64,000 nt of DNA from Flavobacteriaceae bacterium (GCA_021647985.1 JAKITQ010000003.1:1-64000); one strand, 5' to 3'. Positions 25,731 to 35,147 are shown, counted from the first letter of the stretch. Translations and numbers: made by a program. Notes: generated by a model not told the origin, from the letters alone.

Positions 25731-25770
25731 AAAAAAGAGGATTGGTAATTTAAACCAATCCTCTTTTTTT
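25731..25770. terminator. Bidirectional terminator between the metal lipoprotein gene and secA
   Basis: AAAAAAGAGGATTGGT and ACCAATCCTCTTTTTT form a 16-bp stem with a 7-nt loop, with T-runs on both strands. Confidence 0.88.
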
Positions 25771-25787
25771 GTTTTTCAATTAAAAAA

Positions 25788-28700
25788 TTAATCGTCAATT
25801 AAAACCCATTGCCCTTTATCAATTAGGGGAATAGCCTGTTTGAATTTTAAAGTTTTGCTTTCTCCAGTGGTAATGCTTTTAATTGTAACCTTTTCGTTTC
25901 TGCCAATTTTTCGCTCTGTTCTTACAATAGTTTCTGTTACATGCTGTTCTTGCGTTTGATTGATGTTTTTGTCATGTGTTGGACTATTAAATTCAGCTTT
26001 ACTCAACTGTACATTTTCTCGTTTCTGCTCTCTTGCCTGAGAAACTTGTTGTGGATTTTGACTTGGTAATTCACCTTTGAACAAGAAAGATAAAACTTCT
26101 TTATTGACTTTGTCAAGCATGGATTTAAACAGTTCAAAAGCTTCAAATTTATAGATCAATAAAGGATCTTTTTGTTCATATGTCGCGTTTTGAACAGACT
26201 GTTTTAAATCATCCATTTTTCGTAAATGATCTTTCCAGGTATCGTCAATTATTGCTAATGAAATATTTTTTTCGAAATCATCAACCAATTGTTTTCCTTT
26301 AGTTTCGTAGGCATCTTTTAAATTGGTAGTAACCTGTAAAGTTTTTACACCATCAGTAAATGGCACAACAATTCGCTCGTATCTATCTCCTTGTTTTTCA
26401 TAAACATCTTTTATTACTGGATACGCAGCAATAGCATTTCTTTCAATTCTATTTTGATAATGTTTATAGACAGTTTCAAACAAGGCATCTACCAATTCTC
26501 TTTCATCTTTAGAATTAAATTCTTCTTCTGTAAATGGTGATGTTGTTGATGAGAATCGGATCAATTCAAATTCAAAATTTGAATAATCACTATTTACTTT
26601 ATTATCTAATACGATAGCGTCGCAGGTGTCGTAAATCATATTAACAATATCAACTTGCAAACGTTTACCATACAATGCATGTTTACGACGTTTGTAAATT
26701 ACCTCACGCTGCGCATTCATAATATCATCATACTCCAACAATCGCTTACGAATTCCAAAGTTGTTTTCTTCTACTTTTTTCTGAGCCCTTTCAATAGATT
26801 TGGAGATCATAGAATGCTGAATAACTTCACCTTCTTTAAGTCCCATTTTATCCATCATTTTTGCAATTCTTTCCGAACCGAATAAGCGCATTAAATTATC
26901 TTCTAAAGAAACATAAAATTGTGAAGAACCCGGATCACCTTGGCGCCCAGCTCTACCACGTAATTGTCTATCAACTCTTCGTGAATCATGACGTTCTGTA
27001 CCAATAATTGCCAAACCACCTGCTCCTTTTACTTCTTCTGATAATTTAATATCTGTACCACGACCAGCCATGTTTGTTGCAATGGTGACAACACCAGGGT
27101 TTCCTGCAGAAGCAACAATATCGGCTTCTTTTTTATGTAACTTGGCATTCAATACGTTATGAGGTATTTTTCTGATAGACAACATTTTAGATAGCAATTC
27201 AGATATTTCAACGGAAGTTGTACCTACCAAAACAGGTCGTTTATTATTTACTAAATTTCCAATTTCATCAATAACAGCATTGTATTTTTCACGTTTAGTT
27301 TTGTAAATTAAATCTTCACGATCATCACGAATCAATGGCACGTTGGTTGGTATTTCAACTACATCTAATTTGTAAATTTCCCAAAACTCACCAGCTTCTG
27401 TAATAGCCGTACCTGTCATACCCGAAAGTTTGCGGTACATTCTAAAATAATTTTGTAGTGTAATTGTAGCAAAAGTTTGTGTTGCAGCTTCAATTTTTAC
27501 ATTTTCTTTTGCTTCAATGGCTTGATGTAAACCATCAGAATATCTTCGGCCATCCATAACACGACCTGTTTGTTCATCAACAATCTTAATTTGTTCATCC
27601 ATAATTACATATTCAACATCTTTTTCGAATAAAGAATATGCTTTTAATAATTGATTTAAGGTATGAATACGTTCACTTTTTATACTAAAGTCACGATATA
27701 GTTCTTCCTTTTCTTTTGCCTTTTCTTCAGTAGAAATATCTTTATTTTCAATTTCTCCAACTGCCAATCCCATATCTGGTAAAACAAAGAAGTGCCCATC
27801 GGTATTATCGCCAGAAAGATGTGCTATTCCTTTATCTGTAAGATCAATAGAGTTATTTTTTTCATCAATCACATAATACAAGGCTTCATCAATCTTAGGC
27901 ATTTCACGATTATTATCCTGCATATGGAAATTCTCAGTTTTTTGTAATAACTGCTTGATTCCTTCCTGACTTAAAAATTTAATTAAAGCTTTATTTTTTG
28001 GAATACCTCTAAATACTCTAAATAAAAGGAAGCCACCTTCTTTGGTATTACCTTCCGCAATCATTTTTTTTGATTCGGCAAGAATTCCTATTAAATATTT
28101 ATTTTGAAGTTTAACAATTTCGTCAACTTTAGGTCTTAGTTCATTAAATTCATGACGGTCACCTTGAGGAATTGCACCTGATATGATTAAAGGTGTACGC
28201 GCATCATCAACCAATACAGAATCGACTTCATCAACAATGGAGTAATTGTGTGGACGTTGCACCAAATCTTTTGGTGAATGCGCCATATTGTCTCTTAGAT
28301 AATCAAATCCAAATTCATTATTAGTACCATAAGTAATATCAGCCAAATAAGCTTTTCTACGCCCATCTGAATTGGGTTGGTGATTGTCAACACAATCAAT
28401 AGATAAACCATGAAATTCAAAAATAGGTCCCATCCATTTGGCATCACGTTTTGCTAAATAATCATTTACAGTAACTACATGTACACCATTTCCCGTCAAG
28501 GCATTAAGGTAAATAGGTAAGGTAGCAACAAGGGTTTTACCTTCACCAGTCATCATCTCAGCAATATTTCCTTGGTGCAATACGGAACCACCTATTAATT
28601 GTACATCATAATGCACCATATTCCAAGTAATTGGCATTCCGGCGGCATCCCATGAACTATTCCATACAGCATAGTCACCATCTAAGTTTACATAATCGTT

Positions 28701-29123
28701 TACAGAAAGTTCACGGTCAAATGAAGTTGCCTTAACTTTTAAAGTACTGTTGTTTGTAAACCGTTTAGCAGTTTCTTTAATTACAGCAAATGCTTCTGGT
28801 TGAATCTCATTTAAAGTAATTTCAGATGCTTCATATGCATCATCTTTTAATTGATCAATTTCTTTATAGATTTCTTCTTTGCGATCAATATTAGCATTTT
28901 CAATCTCTTCATTTAATGTATCTATTTTATCTTGAAATGGCTTGGTAGCCTCCTTGATAATATTTTTAAAAGAGTTTGTTTTTTCGCGAAGTTGATCCAT
29001 ATTAAGAGCCGCTATAGCATCATCAAATGATCGCACTTTATCAACTATTGGTTGTAATAATTTTAAGTCTTTTTTCTTTTTATCGCCTACAAAGGCTTTT
29101 ATTACTGAATTAAGAAAATTCAT
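25788..29123 (-). CDS. secA: Protein translocase ATPase SecA
   Basis: 1111 aa, the long Bacteroidota form. Walker A is MTGEGKTLVATLP (about residue 188). The DEAD-like box is VDEVDSVLVDDARTPLIISG. A family-specific insert separates this from the preprotein cross-linking region. NBD2 motifs are GTTSVEISE and TNMAGRGTDIKL ... RQLRGRAGRQGDPG. The tail (after about 1040) is Gln/Glu-rich and ends KGQWVLIDD, with no CxCx8C zinc motif. It drives export through SecYEG. The start ATG gives MNFLNSVIKAFVGDKKKKD, as expected. Single transcription unit. Confidence 0.98.
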   Translation of the reverse strand: MNFLNSVIKAFVGDKKKKDLKLLQPIVDKVRSFDDAIAALNMDQLREKTNSFKNIIKEATKPFQDKIDTLNEEIENANIDRKEEIYKEIDQLKDDAYEASEITLNEIQPEAFAVIKETAKRFTNNSTLKVKATSFDRELSVNDYVNLDGDYAVWNSSWDAAGMPITWNMVHYDVQLIGGSVLHQGNIAEMMTGEGKTLVATLPIYLNALTGNGVHVVTVNDYLAKRDAKWMGPIFEFHGLSIDCVDNHQPNSDGRRKAYLADITYGTNNEFGFDYLRDNMAHSPKDLVQRPHNYSIVDEVDSVLVDDARTPLIISGAIPQGDRHEFNELRPKVDEIVKLQNKYLIGILAESKKMIAEGNTKEGGFLLFRVFRGIPKNKALIKFLSQEGIKQLLQKTENFHMQDNNREMPKIDEALYYVIDEKNNSIDLTDKGIAHLSGDNTDGHFFVLPDMGLAVGEIENKDISTEEKAKEKEELYRDFSIKSERIHTLNQLLKAYSLFEKDVEYVIMDEQIKIVDEQTGRVMDGRRYSDGLHQAIEAKENVKIEAATQTFATITLQNYFRMYRKLSGMTGTAITEAGEFWEIYKLDVVEIPTNVPLIRDDREDLIYKTKREKYNAVIDEIGNLVNNKRPVLVGTTSVEISELLSKMLSIRKIPHNVLNAKLHKKEADIVASAGNPGVVTIATNMAGRGTDIKLSEEVKGAGGLAIIGTERHDSRRVDRQLRGRAGRQGDPGSSQFYVSLEDNLMRLFGSERIAKMMDKMGLKEGEVIQHSMISKSIERAQKKVEENNFGIRKRLLEYDDIMNAQREVIYKRRKHALYGKRLQVDIVNMIYDTCDAIVLDNKVNSDYSNFEFELIRFSSTTSPFTEEEFNSKDERELVDALFETVYKHYQNRIERNAIAAYPVIKDVYEKQGDRYERIVVPFTDGVKTLQVTTNLKDAYETKGKQLVDDFEKNISLAIIDDTWKDHLRKMDDLKQSVQNATYEQKDPLLIYKFEAFELFKSMLDKVNKEVLSFLFKGELPSQNPQQVSQAREQKRENVQLSKAEFNSPTHDKNINQTQEQHVTETIVRTERKIGRNEKVTIKSITTGESKTLKFKQAIPLIDKGQWVLIDD

Positions 29124-29216
29124 ATTTTTTAATATTATTCTCGCATAACGAGAGATTAAAGTTGTATAATAACCAAAAAAATGAAATTTAGAAAGTAAAT
29201 TATATTTTCATGTAAA

Positions 29217-29242
29217 AAAAAAAGTCCCTTTGGAGACTTTTA
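29217..29242 (-). terminator. Terminator of the DUF2795 gene
   Basis: On the minus strand AAAAGTCTCC and GGGACTTTT pair around a short loop, followed by a long T-run. It lies 5 bp behind the stop codon. Confidence 0.7.
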
Positions 29243-29246
29243 AATT

Positions 29247-29468
29247 TTAATATTCATCTTCATTCCAGAGAAAATCCTCATCTGTAGGATAATCTGGCCA
29301 AATCTCTTGAATAATTTCATAACTTTCGCCTTCGTCTTCTAGGGCTTGCAAATTTTCGACAACTTCTAAAGGTGCTCCTGTTCTTATTGCATAATCAATA
29401 AGTTCATCTTTTGTTGCCGGCCAAGGTGCATCACTTAAGTACGATGCTAATTCTAATGTCCAATACAT
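29247..29468 (-). CDS. DUF2795 family small acidic protein
   Basis: 73 aa. It starts MYWTLELASYLSDAPWPATKDELIDYAIRTGAP and ends in an acidic tail rich in Asp, Glu and Trp (DYPTDEDFLWNEDEY). This matches the small conserved DUF2795 proteins of Bacteroidota, whose role is unknown. No signal peptide or membrane segment, so cytosolic. It has its own -7 box at 29496-29503 (TACTTTTG on the minus strand) and its own terminator, so it is monocistronic between secA and the cobalamin adenosyltransferase gene. Confidence 0.88.
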   Translation of the reverse strand: MYWTLELASYLSDAPWPATKDELIDYAIRTGAPLEVVENLQALEDEGESYEIIQEIWPDYPTDEDFLWNEDEY

Positions 29469-29495
29469 AATTGAAACGTAATTTTAATTGAATTG

Positions 29496-29503
29496 CAAAA
29501 GTA
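29496..29503 (-). promoter_or_regulatory. -7 box for the DUF2795 gene
   Basis: CAAAAGTA on the plus strand, i.e. TACTTTTG on the minus strand, 28 bases before the start codon; full match to TAnnTTTG. Confidence 0.45.
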
Positions 29504-29607
29504 ATTTTTTTGAGCAAAAAAGCAAGCTTTTTAGTTATAATTTTTAATTAGATTAAAGAACGTATTTTTTAACTGTGTTTAAGCGTAAATTTTTTAATAA
29601 AAAATTG

Positions 29608-30177
29608 TTATTTTTTTGGGTTCCAAGGTATTTCCTTTAACTTATTATCAAAAGTCAATTTTCGTGCCAACACAAATAAATAATCAGACAATCTGTTCAA
29701 ATAAATTAACAAATTACTATTAATCGTTTCATTTTCATTGAGTTCTACAGCTATTCTTTCAGCTCGTCTACAAACGCACCTAGCAATATGACAGAATGAC
29801 ACCAGCGTATTGCCCCCGGGTAAAATAAAACTCTTCATTGCTTGTAGGGATTTGTTCATACAATCAATTTCAGCTTCCAAAAAATGAATTTCAGTATCCT
29901 CTATTTTTGGTATTCGCAATCTGTCCTTCCCACTTTTTAACTTTTCTTTAGCAGGAGGTGTTGCTAACATGGCACCAAGTGTGAATAAATTATTTTGAAT
30001 TTCAATCAATGCACTGTATGATTCTTTGTCAATTTTTTGGTCTCTTATTAAACCAATATAAGAGTTTAATTCATCAACAGTGCCATAAGCTTCTATTCTT
30101 AAATCGTATTTTTTAACTTTTGTACCTCCAAAAAGAGAAGTTTCTCCTTTATCGCCAGTTTTGGTGTATATTTTCAT
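29608..30177 (-). CDS. Cob(I)alamin adenosyltransferase, PduO/MMAB type
   Basis: 189 aa. The N-terminal ATP-binding signature is YTKTGDKGETSLFGG (residues 3-18). The conserved core FILPGGNTLVSFCHIARCVCRRAER contains the Arg residues that bind ATP and cobalamin. The end LNRLSDYLFVLARKL is typical of the five-helix bundle. It makes adenosylcobalamin from cob(I)alamin and ATP. It is the intracellular counterpart of the B12 uptake genes at 9-15.5 kb but is not under a riboswitch. Its promoter region carries a tandem heptamer repeat. Confidence 0.95.
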   Translation of the reverse strand: MKIYTKTGDKGETSLFGGTKVKKYDLRIEAYGTVDELNSYIGLIRDQKIDKESYSALIEIQNNLFTLGAMLATPPAKEKLKSGKDRLRIPKIEDTEIHFLEAEIDCMNKSLQAMKSFILPGGNTLVSFCHIARCVCRRAERIAVELNENETINSNLLIYLNRLSDYLFVLARKLTFDNKLKEIPWNPKK

Positions 30178-30182
30178 AATCC

Positions 30183-30217
30183 AAAAGTAAAAAGTAAAAA
30201 GTAAAAAGACAAAAGTA
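30183..30217. repeat. Tandem 7-bp repeat (AAAAGTA) in the adenosyltransferase promoter
   Basis: Five consecutive heptamers: three exact AAAAGTA copies, one AAAAGAC, then AAAAGTA again. The last copy with its preceding C reads TACTTTTG on the minus strand, a -7 match 33 bases ahead of the start codon. Unit gain or loss would shift the promoter relative to the gene. Confidence 0.7.
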
Positions 30218-30273
30218 ATTGAGAATAATTAGTAAAAAATTATTCAAGTGATTATAGTTACTATATAAAGTAG

Positions 30274-30410
30274 TTCGTTATATTTTTGGTATATGACTGA
30301 TTTATATCTATTTATACCATAACGATTCAGAATAACAACGCAAAGGCATTCAAATATTTAATTCATAATTCAACATTCATAATTTAAAATTACCCCCAGT
30401 GTTGTTATAC
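30274..30410 (+). repeat. Dispersed intergenic repeat, copy 2
   Basis: This aligns with 16077-16210 over about 135 bp with many shared blocks (TTCGTTATATTTTT, ACTGATTTA, AACGCA, CATTCAAA, TTTAATTC, ATAATTCAACA, AGTGTTG). It includes ATAATTCAACATTCATAATT and reaches the stop codon of the methyltransferase gene. Confidence 0.55.
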
Positions 30411-31187
30411 CCTTATGGTAAAGTGTTCTTTAGCTTGTTCTTTTCTAAAAAACACGAACCCCCATTGGTAAGTATCTATACTAATTGTTACCATTTTATG
30501 ATTTTTAATATAAAACCAGGCTTCCTCCATTCCATTACTCCAATGTATATCGTCAAAAATAAAAACAGTTTCATTGTTTATTGCAGTTAAACATTGTTTA
30601 AAATAATTAATAGTGGCCTCTTTTTTGTGATTTCCGTCAAAATAAATTAAATCATATTTTTTATTATGCAGGGCAACATTTAAGGTTTTACTAAAATTCC
30701 CCACTTCTAAATGAATGTTTTTAAGTCCAAAAGTTTCGAATTGTTTTTCAGCAATTTTAGCAGTTTCTAAACATCCTTCTAGGGTGGTGATTTTGGCATT
30801 TGGGTTGGCTGCTGAAAAACATGCTGTTGCAATACCTAATGAAGTGCCAATTTCAAGTATTTTTTCTGTGTTAAAATATTGCGTTATTTTAAATAATAAC
30901 AAGCCTCTTTTATTAGATATTCCCGCTCGTTTTGCAATTGTAGAAATTTTACGATTATTGCTATTAAAATGCTTAGAACCAGCACCAAAATCTGTTATAG
31001 AAATGATATTATCATTTTTAACCAATGCTATTTTATAATGCTTTAATAACTTGATTTTTTCATGTTCAATGAGGTCCTTTTTATAAAGGCATTTCGTTAT
31101 AAATTCATAAACAAAAGGTGAGTGTATACCATGCTGATTGGTAGATTTTAAAAGGAAATTAATATAGGATCGTATTTTAGTTATCAA
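30405..31187 (-). CDS. Class I SAM-dependent methyltransferase
   Basis: 260 aa from the TTG at 31187. The frame is open to another TTG at 31238, but a -7-like box (31205-31212 on the minus strand) would then lie inside the gene, and the shorter form begins with the usual KIRSYINFLLKSTNQHGIHSPFVYEF. The SAM motif I is ILEIGTSLGIATACFS (about 100-115), motif II NAKITTLEG, and the acidic post-motif YDLIYFDGNHKKEAT resembles O-methyltransferases of the catechol/caffeoyl-CoA type. Substrate unknown. It is divergent from the polysaccharide export operon. Confidence 0.82.
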   Translation of the reverse strand: MITKIRSYINFLLKSTNQHGIHSPFVYEFITKCLYKKDLIEHEKIKLLKHYKIALVKNDNIISITDFGAGSKHFNSNNRKISTIAKRAGISNKRGLLLFKITQYFNTEKILEIGTSLGIATACFSAANPNAKITTLEGCLETAKIAEKQFETFGLKNIHLEVGNFSKTLNVALHNKKYDLIYFDGNHKKEATINYFKQCLTAINNETVFIFDDIHWSNGMEEAWFYIKNHKMVTISIDTYQWGFVFFRKEQAKEHFTIRV

Positions 31188-31228
31188 GACTACTATTTTA
31201 TTTGCGAAAATAGGAAGAAAAATTATGG

Positions 31229-31255
31229 TTGTGAACAATTTAAAAATTATATTTG
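31229..31255 (+). promoter_or_regulatory. Promoter of the exopolysaccharide operon
   Basis: TTG at 31229-31231, a 16-bp spacer and TATATTTG at 31248-31255 fit the Bacteroidota consensus. The start codon of the export lipoprotein follows 22 bases after the box. Confidence 0.55.
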
Positions 31256-31277
31256 CCTTTCAGTCAAAAAACCAAAT

Positions 31278-32066
31278 ATGAAAAAATTGCTAACTATTTT
31301 AGTACTTGTTGTTTTATCTACATCCTGCATACCCAATAGAGATTTAGTGTATTTTCAAGGAGAAAAGTTAGAAAATCAATCTTTGAAAAAATTACAAAAT
31401 GCACCATATAAGTTGCAGGTTAATGATATGATTGATATTCAAATTAAATCAGCAGATGAAAAATTAGTTGCATTATTTAAAACTACAGCAAGTAATAATG
31501 TAAATCCGAATATACAGTATACTGCAGAAAGTCTTTACTTTACCGCTTACAGTATTGATAGACACGGTAATATTAGATTGCCCTATATTGGTGAGATTAA
31601 TGTTTTAGGTTACACAACTACTGAGGTTCGTGAAAAAATAGAAAAAAAGTTTGAAATATTTTTTAAGAACCCAGATGATGTTTTTATAATTGTTAAACTT
31701 GCCGGTATAAGATTTACCGTTTTGGGTGAAGTTAAAAGTACTGGGGCAAAAGTTTTATATTTAAATCAGGTAAACTTAATAGAAGCTCTAGCTACTGCTG
31801 GTGATATAACCATTACCGGAAACAGGGAAAGAGTTTCCATCTTTAGAAAGAATATTGACGGAACCAAAAGATTTGATATAAACATGCTCGATATCAATAG
31901 TTTTGATTCAGACCATTTTTATATTCAATCCAATGATATTATTTATATAGAGCCGTTAAAACAAAAATCTTGGGGTACGGGTACTAGTGGTATGCAAACC
32001 ATAACATCATTGATCGCTGTTTTATCATTAGTAACAACAACAATTTTATTAATAAATGCATTATAA
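31278..32066 (+). CDS. Polysaccharide export lipoprotein, Wza/BexD-like
   Basis: 262 aa with a lipoprotein signal (LSTSC, Cys17). The poly-export domain begins at YKLQVNDMIDIQIKSAD (about 48-64), followed by SLBB-like segments (IRLPYIGEINVLGYTTTEVREKIEKK; FTVLGEVKSTGA). It ends in a C-terminal hydrophobic helix (TSLIAVLSLVTTTILLINAL) that may cross the outer membrane. It forms the outer-membrane channel for capsule or exopolysaccharide and works with the co-polymerase encoded 7 bp downstream. First gene of the operon. Confidence 0.93.
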   Translation: MKKLLTILVLVVLSTSCIPNRDLVYFQGEKLENQSLKKLQNAPYKLQVNDMIDIQIKSADEKLVALFKTTASNNVNPNIQYTAESLYFTAYSIDRHGNIRLPYIGEINVLGYTTTEVREKIEKKFEIFFKNPDDVFIIVKLAGIRFTVLGEVKSTGAKVLYLNQVNLIEALATAGDITITGNRERVSIFRKNIDGTKRFDINMLDINSFDSDHFYIQSNDIIYIEPLKQKSWGTGTSGMQTITSLIAVLSLVTTTILLINAL

Positions 32067-32073
32067 AGTTTAA

Positions 32074-34521
32074 ATGAAAGAGAATAATAAATTTGATATT
32101 GAACTTCAAACGTTTGATATAAAAGAGTACTTTTTTAAAATAATAAGCTATTGGAAATTATTTTTAATAGTTATTGTATTTGCATTGATTATAGCCAAAA
32201 TAGTAAACACTACATCTAAAAGAATATTTAATTTAAAAAGTGTAATCACAGTTAGTGATGAACAAAACCCACTTTTTTCTTCGAGTACTAATATTGCATT
32301 TAACTGGGGAGGACCAAGTGATAAGGTTGAAACGATAATTACCATATTAAAATCTAGATCACATAATGAAAAAGTAGTAAAAAGATTAAATTATAATATT
32401 GATTATTTAATTGATGGAAGATTTAGAAAAGAAAATGTTTATGGAAAAGTTCCATTTATTATTGTTTTAGACTCCTTAAAATACCATTTAAAAGGCAACG
32501 ATATAAAATTAGAGTTTTTGAATAATGATGAGGTTAGAATTTCAGTCGAATTTGATGATGAAGAAAATAGATTGATTAATTACTACACCAATGACAGTAA
32601 ATCATTTATGCCAAATGATCTTATTTTTTCACAAGTTTTTGTTGTAGAATCAACAATAGAAACTCCTTTTTTTTCGTTTAAAATTCTAAACCAAAGCCCT
32701 TTATTTGATTTAGCAGATAAAACATATTTTATAAGGTTTAATGGCTTTGATAGTACAGTAAAAAAGTATCAAAAAATAGAAGTTGCTACAACGAAAAAAG
32801 GAACTTCAATAATTGAATTGAGTATAAACGGTACCAATAAAAAAAGAATTGTTGATTTTATTAATACCACGGTTGAAGTTTTAGATGAAGATCAAAGAAG
32901 ACAAAAAATAAAATATGCATTAAAAACCCAAAAATATATCGATACCTTATTTGATGTTGAGGCGAATAGTTTGAAGAATATTGAATCTGATTTGGGAGAT
33001 TTTAAGCAAAGAAATAATATTTATGATTTGTCTGCTGAGGGAAGTTCTTTGTTGAACGAAGTGACGTTATTAGACGGAGAGGCGCAATCTTTTCAAAATA
33101 GAATTTCATATTTGATTAATTTAGAAAATTATTTATTGAACAATAATACCCTGAAAAGTGATTATATACAGGCTCCTGCAATTGTTAATATTGAAGATCC
33201 AAATATAATAACAAGTGTAAATAATATAATTGTTCTTTCTAAAACAAGAGAGGGTTTAGAAAAAAGAGTTAACCCATCCTACCCACCATTGATTAGAATT
33301 AATGATGAAATAAAATTAGAGCGTCAAATTTTATTAGAACAAATAGGGTCTTTAAAAAGTATTTTAAAAAATAATTTAAATAGTGTTCACACAAGGTTAA
33401 CAAAGATTAACTCTAAGCTAAATAGGCTTTCCCCTAAAGAGCAAAAACTACTTAATTTTCAAAGAAAATACAATATTACGGAAGCCAATTATAATTATTT
33501 AAAACAAAAAAGTTATGAGGCGGGTACTGCAATTGCTGCCAATGTTTCAGATATAAAAATATTGGATATAGCAAAAGATGTTGGACAAATGCCAATAAGT
33601 CCGAAACAACCATTTAATTATTTAATAGCTTTAATGTTAGGTACCATATTGCCTATGTTATATGTGCTTACTAAAGAAACTTTAAACAATAAAATACAAA
33701 CGGTTGAAGAGATAGAAAAATCTTATAAAATACCGGTTTTAGGGGTTATTGGAAAAAACAGACACGATAAAGATAGGTTGGTGGTTCATAGAAAACCAAA
33801 TTCTACTATAGCAGAATCATTTAGGGCACTGCGATCAAACATACAATTTTTATTCAATAATAAAAGTGCTTCAAAAACTATTGTAATTACATCTTCGGTA
33901 AGTGGTGAGGGGAAAACACTATGTGCTGAGAATATGGCAACTGTTTTTGCTTTAAGCGGTAAAAAAACAGTTCTAGTTGGTTTGGATTTGCGTAAACCAA
34001 AAATGCATGCCGATTTTGAAGCTGATAATACTATTGGTGTTGTAAATTATTTAATAGGTGAAAAATCATTAGAGGAGGTTACAACTTTTTCGGGAATTGA
34101 TAATTTAGATATAATTACTTCGGGCCCTGTTCCTCCAAATCCTTCTGAATTACTTATAAGTGACTATGCAAATGAGTTGTTTGAAAAACTTAAGGGAAAA
34201 TATGAATACATAATTGTTGATACACCTCCTGTTGGATTGGTTGCTGACGCATTAGAATTATTTATATATTCTGATGCTATAATCTATATGATTAGACAAA
34301 ATTATACACAAAGAGGAATGCCTAAAATGATTGATGTTAAATATGAAAATAATGAGGTAAAGAATATTAGTTATGTTTTGAATGATTTTGAAGTAAAAAA
34401 CAAATATGGAGCAGGTTATGGATATGGTTATGGATACGGCTATGGTTACGGTAAGTATGGCAATGGTTACCACCAAGATGAAAAAATCTCTCTGATGCAA
34501 CGCATCTTAAAGCGTTTCTAA
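32074..34521 (+). CDS. Polysaccharide co-polymerase / BY-type tyrosine autokinase (Wzc-like)
   Basis: 815 aa. An N-terminal Wzz domain with first membrane helix at about 28-45 and second at about 510-530 (PFNYLIALMLGTILPMLYVL) encloses a long periplasmic coiled coil. The cytosolic kinase follows: Walker A VSGEGKTL near 609, Walker A' VLVGLDLRKPKM near 635, Walker B YIIVDTPPVG near 712. The end carries a GY repeat (nine Tyr within residues about 778-800), the autophosphorylation cluster of BY-kinases. It sets chain length and couples polymerisation to export. The Tyr cluster is encoded by a repetitive DNA tract. Confidence 0.95.
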   Translation: MKENNKFDIELQTFDIKEYFFKIISYWKLFLIVIVFALIIAKIVNTTSKRIFNLKSVITVSDEQNPLFSSSTNIAFNWGGPSDKVETIITILKSRSHNEKVVKRLNYNIDYLIDGRFRKENVYGKVPFIIVLDSLKYHLKGNDIKLEFLNNDEVRISVEFDDEENRLINYYTNDSKSFMPNDLIFSQVFVVESTIETPFFSFKILNQSPLFDLADKTYFIRFNGFDSTVKKYQKIEVATTKKGTSIIELSINGTNKKRIVDFINTTVEVLDEDQRRQKIKYALKTQKYIDTLFDVEANSLKNIESDLGDFKQRNNIYDLSAEGSSLLNEVTLLDGEAQSFQNRISYLINLENYLLNNNTLKSDYIQAPAIVNIEDPNIITSVNNIIVLSKTREGLEKRVNPSYPPLIRINDEIKLERQILLEQIGSLKSILKNNLNSVHTRLTKINSKLNRLSPKEQKLLNFQRKYNITEANYNYLKQKSYEAGTAIAANVSDIKILDIAKDVGQMPISPKQPFNYLIALMLGTILPMLYVLTKETLNNKIQTVEEIEKSYKIPVLGVIGKNRHDKDRLVVHRKPNSTIAESFRALRSNIQFLFNNKSASKTIVITSSVSGEGKTLCAENMATVFALSGKKTVLVGLDLRKPKMHADFEADNTIGVVNYLIGEKSLEEVTTFSGIDNLDIITSGPVPPNPSELLISDYANELFEKLKGKYEYIIVDTPPVGLVADALELFIYSDAIIYMIRQNYTQRGMPKMIDVKYENNEVKNISYVLNDFEVKNKYGAGYGYGYGYGYGYGKYGNGYHQDEKISLMQRILKRF
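34405..34471 (+). repeat. In-frame GY-codon repeat encoding the tyrosine cluster
   Basis: Alternating TAT/TAC and GGN codons (GGTTATGGATAT-like 12-mers) encode six consecutive Tyr-Gly pairs plus three more Tyr. Such a tract can expand or shrink by slippage in multiples of six without breaking the frame. Confidence 0.75.
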
Positions 34522-34535
34522 TAAATAATAAATTT

Positions 34536-35147
34536 TTGAAAAATGTAAAAGGTTTAAATAGGGAACAACGTGTGTTGAAAAGAGTGTTTGATCTTTTACT
34601 TGCATTAATTGGGTCATTGATTTTTTTCTTTCCCATTTTACTATTAATCGCTTTAGCCACAATATCCACAAAGAAATTTGGTTTATATACCCAATATCGT
34701 GTTGGGCAACATGCGAAATTGTTTGTAATGTTTAAGATTAGAACTATGCAAGGAGATGATGATGGCTTATTTATTTATATAAAAAATAATTCTAGAGTTA
34801 CTGTTTTTGGAAAATATTTAAGAAAGTTCAAATTAGATGAATTACCACAATTATTTAATGTTTTATTGGGCAGCATGAGCTTTGTTGGTCCTAGACCCGA
34901 TGTAAAGGGTTATGCAGATGAATTACAAGGTGAAGATCGAATTATTCTTACTGTAAAACCTGGGATTACTGGTCCTGCTACATTACAATTTAAAGACGAA
35001 GAAGAGTTACTCGATTTGCAAAAGAACCCTCTAAAATATAATGATGAGGTTATTTGGAAAGAAAAAGTTAGAATTAATAAAAAATATATTACAAATTGGT
35101 CATTGATAGGAGATTTAAAATTTATTTTAAAAACTATTTTTGGTTAA
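34536..35147 (+). CDS. Sugar transferase (polyprenyl-phosphate glycosyl-1-phosphate transferase)
   Basis: 203 aa, catalytic domain only, as in PglC-type enzymes. It begins with a basic segment and re-entrant hydrophobic helix (VLKRVFDLLLALIGSLIFFFPILLL), then TQYRVGQHAKLFVMFKIRTM, the acidic catalytic region LDELPQLFNVLLGSMSFVGPRPDV and PGITGPATLQF. It starts at TTG; no ATG is available in frame. It attaches the first sugar phosphate to undecaprenyl phosphate at the inner membrane. It is not the missing half of the remnant at 1-717, since it has its own membrane hairpin and N terminus. Confidence 0.93.
   Translation: MKNVKGLNREQRVLKRVFDLLLALIGSLIFFFPILLLIALATISTKKFGLYTQYRVGQHAKLFVMFKIRTMQGDDDGLFIYIKNNSRVTVFGKYLRKFKLDELPQLFNVLLGSMSFVGPRPDVKGYADELQGEDRIILTVKPGITGPATLQFKDEEELLDLQKNPLKYNDEVIWKEKVRINKKYITNWSLIGDLKFILKTIFG

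Noticed and set aside
30405-31238. Longer methyltransferase starting at TTG 31238
   Set aside because: The extra residues do not fit the family, and a -7-like box for the shorter gene lies within that segment.
34405-34471. Short tandem repeat considered as CRISPR-like
   Set aside because: Units are 6-12 bp without spacers and lie in frame inside the BY-kinase gene.
34536-35147. Idea that this sugar transferase is the displaced catalytic half of the remnant at 1-717
   Set aside because: It has its own N-terminal basic segment and membrane hairpin, equivalent to the last helix still present in the remnant, and forms a complete short-type enzyme in a normal operon position.
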